From Methylococcales bacterium (GTDB taxonomy: Bacteria > Pseudomonadota > Gammaproteobacteria > Methylococcales > Methylomonadaceae): a stretch of DNA of 38,688 nt. Shown piece by piece: positions 36,197-38,688 of the stretch; position 1 is the stretch's first letter, and every line of letters starts with the position of its first letter. Made by a program: the position numbers and the translations under genes. The stretch covers positions 1 to 38,688 of the forward strand of contig JAGLUC010000345.1 in NCBI GenBank assembly GCA_023134955.1. The letters run 5' to 3'. The notes below the pieces were generated by a model, which was given only the letters and a program-made list of their open reading frames with translations, did no database searches and was not told the DNA's origin.

Positions 36197-36961
36197 ATGC
36201 CTATTTCACTGGCTGTTTTAGAACAAATTATTCGTGAGGCGGGTGATATTGCCATGCGTCATTTCAAAAATTTAGATAATGTTGAGGTCATTAAAAAAAG
36301 CCCAAGGGATTTAGTGACAGAGGCTGATGTTGCAGTGGAGGCTTTTTTAAAACAGGCTTTAGCTAAAGCCTATCCTCAATATGGTTTTTGGGGGGAAGAA
36401 AGTGGGCAGTCGGATGATCAATTTAATCGCTGGGTTGTTGACCCGATTGATGGCACACATTCTTTTGCCAAGGGTCAATATTTTTGGTCTATCAGTATCG
36501 CTTTGGAAATTGCAGGCGAATTAGTTGCTGGGTCGGTTTATGCGCCTGCTCTGGATGATTTATATATTGCAGCCAAAGGAAAAGGCGCGACTAAAAATGG
36601 CAAAGCTATTTCTGTTTCTAGCGAAAAAAGTCTGGATGCCTCAATGATTGCTACTGGTTTTGCTTGTTTGCGTTCTTATTTAGTTGAAAATAATTTAAAA
36701 CGTTTTTGTCGAATAGCAGAAAAAACAACAGGACAACGTAGATTTGGTTCGGCTGCCATGGATTTGTGTCTGGTTGCAGATGGTCAGGTAGACGCTTTTT
36801 GGGAGCAGGAGCTTAATTTATATGATGTTGCTGCGGGTGCTTTAATTGCTAAAGAGGCAGGCGGCACAGTGACAGATTTTAAAGGCAATGAAGGGGTGTT
36901 TCCTAAGCAGATATTGGTGACTAATGGCGGTATTTTTGATCAGATTTTGCTATTAATGTAA
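36197..36961 (+). CDS. Inositol-monophosphatase family phosphatase
   Basis: The 254-residue protein carries the family signatures: L-V-T-E-A-D, G-E-E-S-G near residues 71-75, the metal-binding D-P-I-D-G-T-H-S-F motif, and the C-terminal L-Y-D-V-A-A-G-A-L-I-A-K-E-A-G-G. These are the Mg-binding and catalytic residues of the superfamily, which dephosphorylates small sugar or nucleotide phosphates (inositol-1-phosphate, histidinol phosphate, 3'-phosphoadenosine phosphate). Sequence alone does not separate SuhB-, HisN- and CysQ-like roles, so no symbol is given. Length is typical. ATG 36197 has an aggaa ribosome site seven bases upstream. It is followed by a bidirectional terminator and has its own promoter, so it is separate from the secretion-like block. 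Confidence 0.92.
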   Translation: MPISLAVLEQIIREAGDIAMRHFKNLDNVEVIKKSPRDLVTEADVAVEAFLKQALAKAYPQYGFWGEESGQSDDQFNRWVVDPIDGTHSFAKGQYFWSISIALEIAGELVAGSVYAPALDDLYIAAKGKGATKNGKAISVSSEKSLDASMIATGFACLRSYLVENNLKRFCRIAEKTTGQRRFGSAAMDLCLVADGQVDAFWEQELNLYDVAAGALIAKEAGGTVTDFKGNEGVFPKQILVTNGGIFDQILLLM

Positions 36962-36989
36962 AAGCTAGAATTGTTAAATTAGAAGCCAA

Positions 36990-37030
36990 TAAAAAGGGGT
37001 ATGTTGAATAAATCAATATACCCCTTTTTT
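36990..37030. terminator. Bidirectional intrinsic terminator between the convergent phosphatase gene and rpe
   Basis: aaaaaggggtat (36991-37002) pairs with atacccctttttt (37018-37030) around a short AT-rich loop, and the A-run on one side and T-run on the other serve both strands. It lies between the stop of the plus-strand phosphatase gene and the end of minus-strand rpe. Confidence 0.9.
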
Positions 37031-37047
37031 ATGAATTGAAGTAAGTC

Positions 37048-37716
37048 TTAAGCTTTAGCAAGCTCAGCGCGCATCTCATCAATTACTTTTTTGTAGTCAG
37101 GCTGGCTGAAAATTGCAGAACCTGCAACAAACATATCAGCACCTGCTGCTTTAATCTCACGAATGTTGTCTACTTTAACACCACCGTCAATTTCTAAACG
37201 GATGTCATAACCACTGTCATCAATTAGTTTTCTGGCCTGGCGTAATTTATCCAATGTTGCAGGGATAAAAGATTGCCCACCAAAACCAGGGTTAACAGAC
37301 ATTAATAAAATAATGTCTACTTTGTCCATCACGTATTCTAAGTGGCTTAAAGGTGTTGCAGGGTTGAACACTAAGCCTGATTTACAACCTGCATCACGAA
37401 TCATTTGTAGAGAACGGTCAATATGAGTTGAACCTTCAGGGTGAAAAGTGATCATGCTTGCGCCCGCTTTGGCAAAGTCGGGGATGATTCTGTCTACAGG
37501 ATCAACCATTAAATGAACATCAATAGGTGCGGTTACACCATGTTTTCTTAATGCATCACAAACCAATGGTCCGATTGTCAGGTTGGGTACAAAGTGGTTG
37601 TCCATAACATCAAAGTGGACAACATCTGCGCCTGAAGCAAGAACATTATCGACTTCTTCGCCTAACTTAGCGAAATCTGCAGAAAGGATGGAAGGAGCTA
37701 TCCAGTTATCTGTCAT
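37048..37716 (-). CDS. rpe: Ribulose-phosphate 3-epimerase
   Basis: The 222-residue protein matches Rpe over its full length. It has I-A-P-S-I-L-S-A-D-F at the start, H-F-D-V-M-D-N-H-F-V-P-N (metal-binding His and catalytic Asp), D-V-H-L-M-V, M-S-V-N-P-G-F-G-G-Q, and E-I-D-G-G-V-K with the second catalytic Asp. It interconverts ribulose-5-phosphate and xylulose-5-phosphate in the pentose phosphate pathway in the cytoplasm. The start has an agagga ribosome site upstream on the minus strand and a candidate promoter. It is divergent from the phosphomannomutase gene. Confidence 0.97.
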   Translation of the reverse strand: MTDNWIAPSILSADFAKLGEEVDNVLASGADVVHFDVMDNHFVPNLTIGPLVCDALRKHGVTAPIDVHLMVDPVDRIIPDFAKAGASMITFHPEGSTHIDRSLQMIRDAGCKSGLVFNPATPLSHLEYVMDKVDIILLMSVNPGFGGQSFIPATLDKLRQARKLIDDSGYDIRLEIDGGVKVDNIREIKAAGADMFVAGSAIFSQPDYKKVIDEMRAELAKA

Positions 37717-37744
37717 TTTTTTATCCTCTTTGTGTAAAAGCTAC

Positions 37745-37773
37745 ATTATATCTTGTTTTAGCCCCCTTATTAA
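37745..37773 (-). promoter_or_regulatory. Sigma70-like promoter for rpe
   Basis: Read on the minus strand, TTAATA (37768-37773), 17 bases, then a perfect TATAAT (37745-37750) lie about 30 bases upstream of the rpe ATG. The -35 matches four of six positions. Confidence 0.55.
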
Positions 37774-37856
37774 ATGAAGTTTTTCTAAATAACTAAAGAC
37801 TTTGTTTTAGAATATCTGTAGTTAATATTAAGTATTCTGCTAAATACGAGGAAATA

Positions 37857-38688
37857 ATGATTAAAAAACTAACATGCTTTAAAGCTTATGATATTAGAGG
37901 TGAACTAGAGCTTGAGCTGGATAACGATGTGGCTTATCGAGTGGGTAGAGCGTTTGCAAGAACACTTAACTTAAAAAAAGTGGTGGTTGGTGGTGATGCC
38001 AGGGCAAGCAGTAAAACTTTAAAAATGGCTTTAGCCAAAGGGTTGCAGGATGAAGGCTGTGATGTTGTTGATATTGGCATGGTAGGGACTGAGGAAATTT
38101 ATTTTGCAACCAGCCACTTAGAAATGAATGGAGGGGTTGAAGTAACAGCTTCTCATAACCCAATTAATTATAATGGGATGAAACTGGTGCGGGAACAAAG
38201 TAAACCCGTGTCAGGTGATACAGGTTTGTGTGATATTCAAACCATGGCTGAAAATCAACCTTGGTTAACAGAAGAAAACCAAGGTAAAAAATCTCAAGGA
38301 CATTATTCTAAAGTTTCAATTTTAAAGTCTTATGTTCAACATCTATTAGGCTATATTAATGCCGAAAATATTAAACCTATTAAATTGGTGGTTAATTCTG
38401 GTAATGGTTCGGCAGGGCATGTGGTTGATGCTTTAGAACAAGCATTTGAGATACTGTCAATACCTATAGAGCTTATTAAAGTACATCATCAAGCTGACGC
38501 AAGTTTTCCCAATGGTATTCCAAATCCTTTATTGCCTGAAAATAGAGCAGATACTAGTGATATGGTTAAGAAACATGGTGCGGATATGGGAATTGCCTGG
38601 GATGGTGATTTTGATCGCTGTTTTTTGTTTGATGAAAAGGGAGAATTTATTGAAGGTTATTATATTGTTGGTTTGTTGGCGGATGCAT
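37857..38688 (+). CDS. cpsG: Phosphomannomutase, CpsG/ManB type (3'-partial, cut by window edge)
   Basis: ATG 37857 with a gagga ribosome site gives 277 codons up to the edge with no stop. The sequence closely follows enterobacterial CpsG/ManB: M-I-K-K-L-T-C-F-K-A-Y-D-I-R-G, the phosphoserine loop T-A-S-H-N-P, V-V-N-S-G-N-G, F-P-N-G-I-P-N-P-L-L-P-E, and the metal-binding D-G-D-F-D-R. It converts mannose-6-phosphate to mannose-1-phosphate for GDP-mannose and surface polysaccharide synthesis. About 40% of a typical protein (roughly 455 residues) lies outside the window. A matching promoter is not clear. Confidence 0.94.
   Translation, partial: MIKKLTCFKAYDIRGELELELDNDVAYRVGRAFARTLNLKKVVVGGDARASSKTLKMALAKGLQDEGCDVVDIGMVGTEEIYFATSHLEMNGGVEVTASHNPINYNGMKLVREQSKPVSGDTGLCDIQTMAENQPWLTEENQGKKSQGHYSKVSILKSYVQHLLGYINAENIKPIKLVVNSGNGSAGHVVDALEQAFEILSIPIELIKVHHQADASFPNGIPNPLLPENRADTSDMVKKHGADMGIAWDGDFDRCFLFDEKGEFIEGYYIVGLLADA

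Overview
The window looks like a chromosomal segment of a moderately AT-rich Gram-negative bacterium, most likely a gammaproteobacterium. The evidence is the double-membrane logic of the genes (periplasmic adaptors, PilZ/c-di-GMP signalling), a phosphomannomutase very close in sequence to the enterobacterial CpsG/ManB type, and an ordinary gammaproteobacterial Rpe. I cannot name the genus.

Layout. Bases 2-27418 are one uninterrupted reading frame, open at the left edge, for a giant repetitive surface or secreted protein of more than 9,100 residues. From left to right it holds long-period beta-solenoid modules carrying small Y-x-G...W insert domains (about 2-11.5 kb), a short-period Gly/Ala/Ser-rich solenoid (about 8.3-13.8 kb), mixed beta-solenoid with a few helical or aromatic inserts (about 14-20 kb), RTX-like Ca-binding repeats (about 21.5-26.3 kb) and a C-terminal matrixin-like zinc protease domain (about 26.6-27.05 kb). 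Next come a SapC-family (S-layer-associated) gene and a 366-bp spacer with a large imperfect palindrome. A tight four-gene block on the same strand follows: PilZ-GAF-GAF-TM-HlyD fusion, PqqD-like/M50-protease/HlyD fusion, a reduced SecA-like ATPase, and a periplasmic HlyD/RND-type adaptor. The right end is housekeeping: an inositol-monophosphatase-family gene, rpe on the minus strand, and the start of a phosphomannomutase gene cut by the window edge.

How the genes may work together. The unusual part is 2-35845. A giant RTX/matrixin protein and SapC sit beside a possible dedicated export or processing apparatus: a c-di-GMP-sensing inner-membrane adaptor, a membrane zinc protease with a peptide-recognition-like domain, a SecA motor stripped of its C-terminal domains, and a third periplasmic adaptor. 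No ABC exporter, TolC-type channel or two-partner TpsB gene is in the window. I infer that this is a non-canonical, c-di-GMP-controlled secretion or surface-assembly system for the giant protein. The domain calls rest on motifs read directly; the joint function is inference from neighbourhood and common strand.
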